Assembly: GCF_003672135.1 (NCBI RefSeq)
Contig: NC_039514.1
Location: 6,453,287-6,517,286 of the forward strand
From: Ooceraea biroi
Lineage: Eukaryota > Arthropoda > Insecta > Hymenoptera > Formicidae
Direction of reading: 5' to 3'
DNA: 64,000 nucleotides
Shown here: piece by piece, positions 50,093-61,842 of the stretch
How the letters are laid out: the number at the start of each line of letters is the position of its first letter
Position numbering within the stretch: position 1 is the stretch's first letter
The notes under the pieces: generated by a model
Told to the model about the DNA's origin: nothing
Databases searched by the model: none
What the model saw: only the letters and a program-made list of their open reading frames with translations
Made by a program: the position numbers and the translations under genes

Positions 50093-53000
50093 ATGCAGAG
50101 ATCGCTGATCTGCCTGATCGTTTTTACGTGCCTGGGTGTCGGCACCTGGGCGACGGACGGTGGTGTCAAGGGTGGATATCGGCCGCGTTATCCCACGAAT
50201 CATCATGGTGGCACGAACTCCTCGCAAAGCGGGCTTTGCTACAAAACAGTGCCGTGAGTAATCGGTTCTTTCGATTCGAGACAAGTGTGATGTATAATAA
50301 CTTTGGTAATAACATGGCTTCACGAGATTGTCTTTCATATTTAATATGCAATGAAAATAACGTAACGCTAATCGTACGTCGGCGTCCGTTTCAGGTACAG
50401 CCACGTTTTAGCTCTGAACTCGAGCGGCTCGCCCTACAACACCATCCCTCAACCAACCGGAGGCAGCCAGCCCGTAAGTATTCTTTCCTATAGGACTGAC
50501 TTGGCATTTCTTGAAAATTGACTTCTAACAAATACAATAAATTAAATCGTGGAAAGCCACAAAGAAATATCAGAATATTTTTACACGAATAAAATTTATT
50601 TCTTCTTCACGTGTTTCTTCTTTCTTAAAAAGTCATTTTAAAGCTGTATTGCTCTTTCGAATTCCCTATGAGTCTCAAATACGAACAATAGGATATCAGT
50701 GAAGAAACCCATTTAATTAGGAAATTCAACTATCTGAAACTCTTGCGACAGAAATTAAGAGCAGACCCATTCTCTTTATCAGCACAGTGACGACTGGATC
50801 ACTATCTTGGACTGTTGCGACGGTTACAAGCGTAACGTGACGAACGGCCTGTGCGAGCCGCACTGCGAACGCGGTTGTTTCGGGGGTCGCTGCACAGGAC
50901 CGAACATCTGCAGCTGTTCGTCAGGATGGCATCCCCAGGAAGGCGTTTGCATGCCCGTCTGCACGCGTCCGTGTCGGGAGAACGCCTACTGCTTCTCACC
51001 GGACGTGTGCGTGTGCAAATTGGGTTACGACGAGATCGAGAACCAGTGCAGACCGATTTGCCCCGATGGATGCGGTAGGGGTGAATGTGTGGCGCCGCGC
51101 GTCTGTCAATGCCGGTCCGGCTACGTCCTGAATGAGCGCAAGGAGTGCGCGGCTGCGTGCGAGGGTGGTTGCTCGCATGGCACATGCAGCGCACCGGGTG
51201 CGTGCACCTGCGACGACGGGTAATTAACGTCATATTCTAGTTTTTGATGCCTAATGCTACCGCCGGCTTCGCAATACCTCTCGCATCGACGTCAACATTC
51301 CGTGCAACAATTAAACTTTGCCCCGTGCTTAGTATGCATCTGTAACCCGGCCTCAAAGCGGGATACCTGTAACGTGATAAATCAGCATCGGATCAGATTC
51401 ATTGAATGCAATATTACGTTGGGAAAATAATTACACACTGCGTGACTTTGTGCAAACACAAAAGTCCGATATCACGTAATTCCTATGTAGATATTTGCGT
51501 AGGTAATATATTCACACTGTCACTTGAACAGAGATAGCCGCATTCATACGTAATAAAATTGCAGGTATTACACGCTTCGTGAAACAAATATCGAATAATT
51601 ATCGTTTACAGTCATCGCATTGAGTTGCACAGCTACCTCGTTTTTAATAACAGACTCTTTAACTTTAAAATTAGAAATTCTCTTACTTCTCCTTTATAAT
51701 CAAGAATATTATATTAATCGAGATATATACTTAACTTCTTATTGATAAAAATAAAATTTTTATTGATATCTCGGGAGAGTTATCTACAAAAGATTTAAAT
51801 GAAGAACAATAATACACAATAATAAATTGTAAAAATCATTGATCTGGTTCTGCCGCAAATGCACTAATCCGTTAGATAATCGCAAATTTCTACGCCTTGT
51901 TGAAGGCAATCGCGATGCAAAATAATCCACGAAAATAAAACACGTGTAAAATAATCGCTATAACTCTGTCACAGGTACATTAATCCACCCGGCGATCGTG
52001 AGACATGCGTACCCCATTGCCCAGGCGGTTGTGATGGTGGCGACTGCATTTTCCCCGGGGTGTGCCGTTGCAGAGCCGGATACAGTCAGGATCCACGCAG
52101 CGGCAGATGCACTCCCAACTGTCCACCGGACTGCAGTGCTACCGGTGGCGAGTGCACCGCGCCGGGCGTTTGCAATTGCAGAATCGGCTACGAGAGGGAG
52201 AATTACAGCGGCCAGTGCGTACCAGCCGCGCCGGGCTCGTCGCAATGCGGTGTCGGATACAATCTGGATCCCCGCACTGGTAGATGCATACCGGCACCAG
52301 CGAACTTGACCTCCACGCAGTGCAGATACGACTGTGGCCCGAACGGTGCCTGCGTCGGCAACCAGTGCGTCTGTCAACCAGGATTCATCGTTGATCCTGA
52401 CATTGGCAGATGCGTCCACCAGTCCTCCATTCCTCCGTCGCAATCCGGTGATTGCAGATTTGGCTGCGGTCCGAACGGTGTCTGCGTCGGGCACAACCGC
52501 TGCGCCTGCCAACCGGGATTCATCGTTGATCCTGACATTGGTAGATGCATTAACGCGTCGATGTCCACCAACATGACTTCCACGCAGTGCAGATACGACT
52601 GTGGCCCGAACGGTGCCTGCGTCGGCAACCAGTGCGTCTGTCAACCAGGATTCATCGTTGATCCTGACATTGGCAGATGCGTCCACCAGTCCTCCATTCC
52701 TCCGTCGCAACCCGGTGATTGTAGATTTGGCTGTGGTCCGAACGGTGTCTGTATTGGGCATCGCTGCGTCTGTCAAGCGGGATTCACGGTCGACCCCAGC
52801 ACTGGTAGATGCACTTACGCACTGATCACTCCGACACCATCCGGCGACTGTAGACATAGTTGCGGTCCGAATGGCATCTGCGTCGGGCACAACCGTTGCG
52901 CTTGCCACTCGGGATTCATCGTTGATCCCGACACCGGTAGATGCATCCACGAATCCTCTACCCCTCCGTCGCGATCCACTGATTGTAGAGTTGATTGCGG

Positions 53001-53745
53001 TCCAAACGGTGTCTGTATCGGGCAAAACCGCTGCGCCTGTCAATCGGGATACATAGCTGACCCCGACATCGGCAGATGCATCCACGAGTCCTCCACTCCT
53101 CCGTCGCAATCCGGTGACTGTAGATTTGGCTGCGGTCCGAACAGTGTCTGTATTGGGCATAATCGCTGCGCCTGCCAACCGGGATACATACTTGATCCCG
53201 ACACCGGCCGGTGCATCCACGAGTCCTCCACTCCTCCATCGCAATCCGGTGACTGTAGATTTGGCTGCGGTCCGAACAGTGTCTGTATTGGGCATAATCG
53301 CTGCGCCTGCCAACCGGGATACATGGCTGATCCCGACACTGGCAGATGCAGTCCCACGGCGCCCGCCAACGCGACCAGCTCGCAGTGCAGATACGGCTGC
53401 GGCCCTCACGGCCGATGTATCGGACCGAACATGTGCGCCTGCGAGTCAGGATTCCGCCACGATCCGGATACCGGAAGGTGTATCCCGCACGAGGGGGAAG
53501 GTTTGGACATGAACGTGTGCCAGTACCCGTGCCTGAACGCACAATGTACTGGGCCCAACCAGTGCACCTGCAATCGCGGATACACGCATGATCTGCGAGA
53601 TCCTACGCGCTCCAGATGCGTGCCGGTGTGCGCGGGCGGATGCCCGAATGGTGTGTGTACCATGCCGAATTTCTGCATATGCAATCCCGGATACCGGAAG
53701 GAACCCGGCGTCAAGGGTCGACAGAGATGCGTACCGCAAGAATGA
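50093..53745 (+). CDS. NimB: NimB: secreted protein of tandem NIM repeats
   Basis: Four exons: 50093-50253, 50395-50473, 50783-51219 and 51975-53745, giving 815 residues ending at a stop at 53743-53745. It has a signal peptide (about 1-21, LICLIVFTCLGVG), a short Gly/Pro/Ser-rich N-terminal segment, the CCDGY motif at residues 91-95, then about 17 NIM repeats (C-x3-C-x3-G-x-C pattern with CxC and GY) and one truncated repeat. There is no transmembrane helix or GPI tail, so it should be secreted, as expected of NimB. Repeats 7-14 are built from GPNG(A/V)C and DPD(I/T)GRC blocks and are nearly identical even at DNA level. Known NimB proteins are secreted by blood cells or fat body and modulate immune-cell behaviour; the exact role here is inference. 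AATAAA at 54078-54083 is a likely poly(A) signal. Confidence 0.9.
51220..51974 (+). other. NimB intron 3
   Basis: An AT-rich intron of 755 bases, GTAATT to CACAG, splitting a Gly codon inside the GY motif of a NIM repeat. Nothing else is seen in it. Confidence 0.8.
52312..52710 (+). repeat. 267-bp duplication inside NimB
   Basis: The 132 bases at 52312-52443 recur without a mismatch at 52579-52710, an offset of 267 bp (89 codons), that is, two NIM repeats copied as a pair. Flanking bases are also similar but diverge. Confidence 0.9.
53079..53324 (+). repeat. 135-bp tandem repeat inside NimB
   Basis: 53104-53189 matches 53239-53324 base for base at an offset of 135 bp (45 codons, one NIM repeat). 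Similarity extends upstream through the ESSTPPSQSG-coding part. Confidence 0.9.
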
Positions 53746-54077
53746 ATACAGTTTCTCGCAAGTGACGAAGCGGATTGGTACAGATTAATTCGGCAAGGAT
53801 GAATGTGGTTTCACTGTTATGTTCTGAATTGTATACATGAACTGATAATGTAAAATAATTATACTGCACATTTTTACTTTACGCGATATATGTTATATGG
53901 AAATAACGACATGTATGTGAAGGTGTATTAAGAAATAATGTATATTTTTATGATATGTTTCTATGTAACTAAAAGATTAAAGTATCTTGTAACAGAATAA
54001 TCATTCTGATGGCTTATATTATATATTACATCGTTTTAAGTACGCTTGTAATATAGAAATGTAATTTTGCTGAAGCG

Positions 54078-54083
54078 AATAAA
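54078..54083 (+). terminator. Candidate poly(A) signal of NimB
   Basis: AATAAA 333 bases after the NimB stop codon, followed by TG-rich sequence. Confidence 0.45.
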
Positions 54084-54454
54084 GTGTCAGATACCCGAAA
54101 CTCTATAATAAATGAACATATTAATTATAAGATGAATCACAAAAATAAAATTAACTTTGATATTTTTTAAACATTTTTAAGAGCATATATGCATATTATA
54201 ATACTCTTTATACACTTATCTTTATTTTTATGTGAATCTCTCTCTGTTTCTTTTTCTTGAATATGTCTTTTTATATATTTTATTCGCGACTGCAAATTAA
54301 ATTAACAATTGCGACATATAAAATTTTTAAGAATATATTATAAGAAGTGTAATTACATTAAATTAGAGAAAAACTGTTAAATTGGAAAATACATCGTGTA
54401 TCGGTTATATTTATAGTCACTGACTGATGACAGAGCTAACATCCTGTTGGATCC

Positions 54455-54500
54455 TGATAATTCACATCATCATAGTAGGAGAGAAACGAGACAGTCAGTT
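54455..54500 (+). promoter_or_regulatory. Candidate core promoter of the first NimC gene
   Basis: A GATA-type TGATAA at 54455-54460 lies 35 bases before an arthropod initiator-like TCAGTT at 54495-54500, which is 97 bases before the ATG. GATA factors drive many blood-cell genes in flies. The motifs are short and this is inference. Confidence 0.3.
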
Positions 54501-54596
54501 TACTTAACAACGCGATACTCGCCGCAACCGTTTTCATGTTGATCACTTGTCCTCATAGTGTATTTCTTCAGAAACTTATTTTTATATTTAGCGATT

Positions 54597-57500
54597 ATGA
54601 AAGTTTCATATATTCTATTTATTCTTGTCATTCTGCAAATTGGAGTGATTACTGTATCTACAGAATATATAAGAACAAACGCAAATGCGTTCACAAAAGT
54701 GTGTAACAAGATTGTCAGGTAAGATTATCATATTCTTTGAATCGGAATTTATCAGCAAAATATTTCATCAGCCGTGCGCAATATGATTAAGATAGCAAGC
54801 TAATATTGATAACATTATATGCAGTTATCAAGCGACTCGGAATACTCCTTACCTCGAAACATATAAGGAAAGAACATGGGGTCTCTTTTATAAAACTAAA
54901 GTTCGGTGGAATTATAAAATTGAAGTAAGACGATAAAAATTTTATTTCGCATGATATCGTAATATAAGATAATGTAATTGATATACAGAATGTTTGATAA
55001 CAGTTGCATTCGATGCATATTCTTATTAGAATATTCTTATAGAAGAAGCAAACGAGTTTTTACGACAGAAGCATTCAGATATAAATAATGAAACCATAAA
55101 CTTTTCAGTATTTCACGTCATGGCGCAGGGAATATACGTGCTGTGACGGATACTTGGAGAGAAGCTCGAACGCGTCTTTGGATTGCGAACCGATCTGTAA
55201 ACCCCCTTGCGGAAATGGTACATGCATCAAACCGAACGTGTGTATATGCAATTCCGGGTACGCTGAAGAGACAGATATAGTTTTCGATTCCATCTGCATC
55301 CCCGTGTGCACTCGCACTTGCGTGCATGGCAGGTGCACTGCCCCCGAGAATTGCACTTGCGACAATGGATACTCCCTGAGCAATGATGGTTACACCTGCG
55401 AGCCTGTCTGCAACGAGCCGTGCGGTAAAGGAGCATATTGTTCCAAACCCGGAGTTTGCACTTGTTTGCCAGGATATTCCAATAGATCTACATCGCATGT
55501 GAGTAAATAATATAACAATTATGATATAAGCATTTTATACATATGCAGTTTTATGTTAACATGACAGACATGTGGATAACGTTAGTTGAATTCTATATTA
55601 TTTCGATTTTAGCATCTCTCTCCCTCTGTTAAATATTAATTATAATAATTAACACATTGTTAATTATAATTTTTCGGATTACTTTGTTTTATTTACTTCA
55701 TTCAACGTGATGATTTATCCAAAGGGAAATGAAAAAGTTACCTAGAGTCAATTAAGTGTATCGTAAAAATAATAATCTTTAGTTTTCAATTAACTAGAAA
55801 TATAGTAATCAATAACAAATTAATAATTTTATCTTCTTATGTTTAAAAGTGTTCTCCGATCTGCAACTATGGATGCATCCACGGTAAATGTACCGCCCCT
55901 GGTGTCTGCACCTGTGACGATGGTTTTGAGCCCGTTACTTTAGTTCTCTGCAAACCCAAGTGTGAGCATGGTTGCATCAATGGCATGTGCAAAGCGCCCA
56001 ATGTATGCATCTGCGAAGAAGGATATTCCTTGAAATATCCAGGCATTTGTGAGCCAGTTTGCAGCCAACCTTGCGTCATGGGCACCTGCGAGGCACCTGA
56101 AATCTGCAGTTGTTTCGAGGGCTATGAAATGCTCGAAAACTCGAAGTACATCTGCGAACCGTTCTGCGAGAAAGCTTGTCTAAATGGCAAATGCACCTCT
56201 CCTAGTGTATGCACTTGTAACAAGGGATTCCAAAAGAGCAGGACGAAGCACATTTGCGAACCATATTGCGAAACTTCCTGCGAACCTTTCGGAGTGTGTA
56301 CCGCGCCCAACGTATGCACCTGTTTCGATGGATATCAGCTGGTTGATGCGAATCAAACAACGGAGATAGTTAGTAATTAATCAATTAATAATTTCAGTTA
56401 GATTAAGGAGTCTGATGCCAAACTAACTACAGAATTTGCAACTAAATGCATTTAATTATTACAAGAGATTTTCGCATTCATATGAAAAATATTGGTTTCC
56501 AGAGAGTGCAGTACGCAGCTGCCACCTCGGTGTGCGAACCAATTTGTCATACGCCATGTGTCAACGGATTCTGCAGTGGTCCTGACGCATGCTTGTGTAA
56601 TGACGGTTACTATCGATCCGACAGCAACGTTTGCACGCCTCGCTGTCTTGATGAGTGCAGCGTAAATAGTTTTTGTAGCGCGCCCAATACCTGTACATGC
56701 AATACGGGTTACCGTCTTCCCAAGACCACGTCAGACATTTGCGAACCCTTCTGCGAGGAGAATTGCGTCAACGGGTATTGCAGCGCACCGAACGAGTGCA
56801 ACTGCAACGCAGGCTATAGTCTATCGGCGAGTTCCATGAACGTGTGCGGTCCTGTTTGTCATCCAGCCTGCAAGGTGCATGGGATCTGCCTGGCGCCCGA
56901 TTTGTGCACTTGCCAGAACGGTTATCGCATGGTTCATTACAACGACGTTAACGTGCCGTTCGGTTGCGAGCCGATCTGCAACGTCGAGTGCGGCAACGGC
57001 ACGTGCACGGCGCCGGAGGCTTGCACATGCTTCGACGGCTACCAAAATGCGGAAACCGGCAAGTGCGTGCCCGTCTGCCGGATGTGCGGCAACGGCACAT
57101 GCGTTGCACCTGGGGTTTGCGTGTGCGATAGCGGTTTCTTTCTGATGGACCCCGTGAACACGGAGGTCCCCGATTCCCATATCGCTCTCGACGAGGACAG
57201 ATCAGGAAACGGAAGTAGGTGCATGCCGCGATGCGAGAGTTGTGATAACGGCGAGTGCGTCGCGCCGGACGAGTGCCGGTGCGACGCCGGTTACGTGAAG
57301 ATCGAGGGTACTTGCGTGCACGCGTGTCACAACGGTTGTGGTACTCACGGCGAGTGCGTTCAAGAGCGCAGAAGCTGCGAGTGCCATTACGGATGGACCG
57401 GATCGCATTGCGATCAGCCAACCTTATGTATTTTAAGCGTGAATGGCGAGGGAAATCATACCGAATCGTAAGTATCACGCGGGATAAAATACTTTGGAAC

Positions 57501-58477
57501 AAAAAATTAATTTGATATAAAACACTTTGTAATGTTATCTTGTGTCTGTAAAGCGATAATAATTAGGTCATAATAATTATAATTATTATTAATTATAATT
57601 ATTTAAATATTCAAGCGCTAATAATAATAGTAACGATGGATCGCACTGAATATTTCAGGCATTAATATGCAACGAAATACTAAGTGCATGCATCATAAAG
57701 AGATGACTAAACATCATGACTAAACTCTCATGACACAGGATAGATTTTTATATTTTAATATCTCACATGAGTCATCTATGATTCAAGCGTAAATTATTTC
57801 TTTCTCTTGCAGATTAAACATCATAGAGGAACAAAATGCTACGATCGAGTATGTACTTTTAAATAATCCAGCATGCCCCGAGTGCATTGATGAAATGAGC
57901 AATGAGACATTATGTTTTAATATCAGTGACACGAAGTATAATGAATCACGAATTGGTTGTTTAATGGGTAGAGGTTTGTTTATAAATTTATTTAATTTGT
58001 TTACTTCATACAATCCTGCAATAAACTAACGAAAATCTGCCAATTATTTTCATATATTATCTTTTCTCTTTTTTTTCTAGAATGCCTTACATTGACTGAT
58101 AAATATGGATCTCAGAGGGAAACTGTCAAACTAAATGCAATTGCAAGTGTTTTCGGATTATTATTTTTAATCGGTATAATAATAGCAGTGTATGTGATAT
58201 TGCGAAAACGCCGAAATAGACAACAGATAAATCTAGGTATTGTCGCATTTTATTATATATTATTCAATAATAATTTATTATAAAAATATTATCACGTTTA
58301 TGATTTATAATTTCTTACGGATATTCTGGATTTGGAACGCTCGACATATATGAATAAAGAAAAATATATAATTAATAAATTATGTCATAATCAACAATTG
58401 CAGAAAATGAAAATGAGCACCGAACATCGATGCAAGGACTAGTGGAACAGCATACAGTTGATTCTGAATGTGAATAA
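54597..58477 (+). CDS. NimC: NimC-type transmembrane receptor with 15 NIM repeats (first copy)
   Basis: Eight exons: 54597-54718, 54825-54924, 55109-55498, 55850-56368, 56503-57467, 57813-57973, 58081-58236 and 58404-58477, giving 828 residues. It has a signal peptide (1-21), a short region with TRNTPYLETYKER, the CCDGY motif at 85-89, about 15 NIM repeats, one EGF repeat ending in GWTGSHC, a five-cysteine juxtamembrane segment, a transmembrane helix (about 772-793), the basic stop RKRRNR and a tail of about 30 residues without strong motifs. This is the layout of NimC phagocytosis receptors of insect blood cells. The start of exon 5 is uncertain: acceptors at 56502 and 56511 are both in frame and differ by three codons. 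It is a tandem paralogue of the next gene, with the same first two and last three intron phases but two extra phase-0 introns between NIM repeats. Confidence 0.9.
55499..55849 (+). other. Intron 3 of the first NimC gene
   Basis: A 351-base AT-rich, phase-0 intron lying between two NIM repeats. Nothing else is seen in it. Confidence 0.8.
57468..57812 (+). other. Intron 5 of the first NimC gene
   Basis: A 345-base AT-rich, phase-2 intron between the terminal EGF exon and the juxtamembrane exon. Nothing else is seen in it. Confidence 0.8.
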
Positions 58478-58564
58478 TGCTATCTCTTTTATTATAGAGT
58501 GTTCAAACTCATTGTAATAAAAAACAGTAAACGATAGGAAAAAAGAAAACAATTGTTTGTTATA

Positions 58565-58570
58565 AATAAA
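58565..58570 (+). terminator. Candidate poly(A) signal of the first NimC gene
   Basis: AATAAA 88 bases after the stop codon of the first NimC gene. Confidence 0.45.
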
Positions 58571-59003
58571 CATGTAATCTCCTTTGTTAAAGTTAGAAAC
58601 TACATACATTTATTGTGATATTCCTAAAATAAACTATTATTAAAAATTTAAATACTTTACATCCTCATTTGTTTCCTATTTTAAGATAATTTTAAAATAA
58701 GTATATATGATAAAATAAACTAGAATTTTCATTATATAATTTGATTAAAATAGTAACACAGTTATCAGATAAATTCATGTAGCAAGGATAATTCTATCTA
58801 TTTTGAACTCGTCTGAAATAAAATGCTTTTCAAACTGTTCAAACAATTCAATCAGTTACGATGTTTTGCATTATGCCATCGTAAAACTCTTAAATGAATT
58901 TTACGCCATAGATAGGAGTACAAGCTTTCAGTAACTCTGTGATACCGCACCACACACATCCTGTTACGCTGGAACAGAACAATGTGTACGTATGAGGAAC
59001 GAG

Positions 59004-59049
59004 AGATAAATGAGATAATGAGAAGAAGAAAGCACTGCGATGGTCAGTT
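59004..59049 (+). promoter_or_regulatory. Candidate core promoter of the second NimC gene
   Basis: Two AGATAA GATA-type sites (59004-59009 and 59013-59018) lie 26-35 bases before the initiator-like TCAGTT at 59044-59049. The ATG follows 47 bases later. The arrangement repeats that of the first NimC promoter. Confidence 0.33.
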
Positions 59050-59095
59050 CAAATATCACAGCGCGAATGACAACTTCGTATAGAGGTAATCGATC

Positions 59096-61842
59096 ATGGG
59101 GTTACTTGACAGCATTGTCACTGTTTTAACTATCGTGATATTGCTAACAGAAATGGGAAAGTGGTCAAATGGTAAATTTTTCTCAGATCATACGCCCTCT
59201 CCCAACGCATCTGTGGTTATTAACGGAAGTCATAGCATCTCGGACTCAACCTGCGTTGAATCATTCAGGTACGATCAGGTCATACTTGTTGCATTTTATT
59301 ATGAAATTTTCTGTCGATATTTATGCATTACGCATATCTGAAATCTTGTGATTAGCATTCGGTTTCTTGTATTTTTAATATCTTGAAAGATAGACGACTA
59401 TTAGTAGTATGTGCATTATGTTTTTTATTACAGCCGTAACGTGCCGCAATACATTCCTTATACGGAAACGTATAGAAGTAGGGCAATGGGATTCTATCGG
59501 CCTCAAATTCGCACCAATTACAAAATAGAGGTAATCAAATCTGATTGAAATAACATTTGCAATACGCTAATTTACTAATTGCATTTGCAGTACCACGTTC
59601 TGTGGAGCGTAGAACCCAAATGCTGCGATGGCTTCGTGCAAGTCGGCAGAATGTGCACGCCGCACTGTTTGCACCCTTGCGAGCGGGGAATTTGCATACA
59701 ACCGAACGTGTGCAAGTGCAACACGGGGTACCGGATGTCGTACAATGTGACGAGTGGCACAGTGATAGAAATGTGCGTGCCGGTGTGCACAAACGGCTGC
59801 GTCAATGGCACTTGCGTGGATGCCGAGGTTTGCAGCTGCAACGACGGTTACTGGATGGACGCGGACGGGTTCACGTGTCGTCCCGTGTGCGACATAGAGT
59901 GCGAGCGAAATCACGGCTACTGCGCTGAGCCGGACGTTTGCTCCTGCCGTCCTGGCTACGTAAGGGCCGAGAGGGACGAATCCACCACGTACTCTCCTCA
60001 TGGGATTCCCAGATGCGAGCCTGTCTGCGATCGCGCGTGTACGAACGGTCGTTGCACGGCGCCCAACATTTGCAGCTGCGCGGTCGGGTATGAAGCGGAC
60101 GAGGCTGACCCGCGGTTCACCTGTAGCCCCAGGTGCGACGAAGGTTGCGCTTTCGGCAAGTGCACGGCGCCCGGAATCTGCAACTGCGACGATGGTTACA
60201 GGCCAGTAAACGCGAGCGTGTGCGAGCCGATTTGCAGGGTGCCGTGCGTGATGGGTACCTGCGTGGCGCCTGAAACCTGCAACTGTGAGCTCGGTTACGG
60301 TTTGCTCGGCGATTCCAAGTATGTCTGCAAGCCGATCTGCGAAACGAGTTGTGGCAATGGCACGTGCACCGCACCCGGCGTTTGCAGCTGCAACAACGGT
60401 TACAGTGCAGTGAATGCGAGCACGTGCGAGCCGATCTGTAGTGAACCATGCGTGATGGGCGTCTGCGTGGCGCCCGAGAGCTGCAACTGCAACGTTGGCT
60501 ACGCTCATCTTGGCGATTCCAAGTACATCTGTGAGCCGATATGCAAGACGGGCTGCGCTAACGGCACTTGCACGGCGCCAAATCGTTGCACATGCGACGA
60601 CGGTTTCGCACTGCGAAACGCCAGCTTTTGCGAGCCGGTCTGCGAAAGGAACTGCCAAAACGGTGACTGCGTTGGTCCGAATCAATGCGTTTGTCACGAC
60701 AATTTTGTGCCGAGTACCAGGCACAACTTCTCGACGGAATGCGTGCCCGCGTGCACTCGTAACTGCAGCGGACATGGAGTGTGCATGGTCAATGATGAGA
60801 ACGACGGCTGCCAGTGCTACTTTGGCTGGACCGGATGGGACTGCGATCGACCAACTGTGTGCGTCGTCACGGTAGATTTAATTCGCACAGATATCAGCAA
60901 GTGAGTAAGTCGAGTCGATAAATTAAAAATTATGCAATAAAGGTGCGCGAGATTTAACCACTTCCTCGCGTTTACTCGTAGTGTATCCAAAGTTGATTTA
61001 CTGATTAATAAGGAAAAATTAATTCAAAGATTGTTTAATTCGCCAAATTCAATTATTGCAGACTCACGATCTATAACGTAACGAACAGCACAATAATGCG
61101 AGCTCACGAGAATGCGCCGCACTGTTATCAGTGCGACGATGACTTCCTTGACACCGAATCACTTTGCTATGTGGTGCAGTCTGATGAGGCCAACACGACC
61201 GTCAGCTGTTTACTCAGTACAGGTACTCACACTTTCATTTAGGATTTTTTAATGTTTAATTCGAGTTCTTCCTCTAACATTTCTGTTTTATTTTTCAGAT
61301 TTACCTTGTTACATGGCGCCTCGTTATGATTCCTCGATCGATTTTGCCAAAATCGCATGGCCCCTCGTAGCTGTCGCCATACTAATTCTGACAAGTATAA
61401 TTGCGGCATCGTATTTGATATATCGCAGACATCAAAGGAAGAAATTGATCACAGGTATCTTTCCGGATGTACGGCATACAGACTCGCATAGCTTCATGTT
61501 TCGATAAAGAATGCAACCGTTAGGCGATAACCGCGATGCCTTATTTCCGGTTGGACATGAGAAATAAATCAGCTTCTCTGCACGTGAACGATAAGAGAAA
61601 CGTTCACAACTGACATCAGATCATTTTAAATGCGGTCCATTTATCTGAATTATTTCCAATAATGAATTTTATGTGAAGGAAGTTAACCAGAGAGAAGTCT
61701 GTTTATTAATAAATAGTTTTTGTTACATTTTTTACAACATGGTTATCATGAAATTCGTTTTTCAGCGAGATCATCAACCCGCTACGCGCGAGAGGCTTTC
61801 GCCACGGAGTCTTTACTGTCTGAAAATGTGATTTATCTTTGA
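59096..61842 (+). CDS. NimC: NimC-type transmembrane receptor with 10 NIM repeats (second copy)
   Basis: Six exons: 59096-59268, 59434-59530, 59591-60900, 61062-61222, 61299-61454 and 61766-61842, giving 657 residues. It has a hydrophobic signal (about 1-18), a TYRSRAMGFYRPQ region matching the paralogue, CCDGF at 101-105, ten NIM repeats, a terminal EGF (GWTGWDCD), a juxtamembrane five-cysteine segment, a transmembrane helix (about 599-622) and the basic stop YRRHQRKK. The tail from the last exon ends in ESLLSENVIYL. If the last intron is retained, the frame instead stops at 61505-61507 with a different tail. All ten NIM repeats sit in one 1310-base exon, while the first copy has two extra introns there. 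NIM repeats 6-7 and 8-9 look like a duplicated pair (VNAS...CVMG...LGDSKY). It is probably a blood-cell phagocytosis receptor. Confidence 0.9.
61563..61568 (+). terminator. Candidate intronic poly(A) signal of the second NimC gene
   Basis: AATAAA 56 bases after the in-frame stop reached when the last intron is not spliced. It would support a short alternative transcript. Confidence 0.35.

Larger units (their letters stand above)
53746..54596. other. Intergenic region between NimB and the first NimC
   Basis: 851 bases. AATAAA at 54078-54083 probably ends NimB. A TGATAA GATA-type site lies at 54455-54460, and an initiator-like TCAGTT lies at 54495-54500. No other gene is seen. Confidence 0.6.
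58478..59095. other. Intergenic region between the two NimC genes
   Basis: 618 bases, AT-rich. AATAAA at 58565-58570 probably ends the first NimC gene. The downstream promoter motifs are listed separately. Confidence 0.6.

Noticed and set aside
51958..53409. 483-codon open frame on the minus strand opposite NimB
   Set aside because: It is the antisense shadow of the NimB repeats, whose codon pattern leaves the opposite frame open.
59567..60775. 402-codon open frame on the minus strand opposite the second NimC
   Set aside because: Antisense shadow of the cysteine-rich NIM exon. The sense strand has clear NIM repeats and splice sites.
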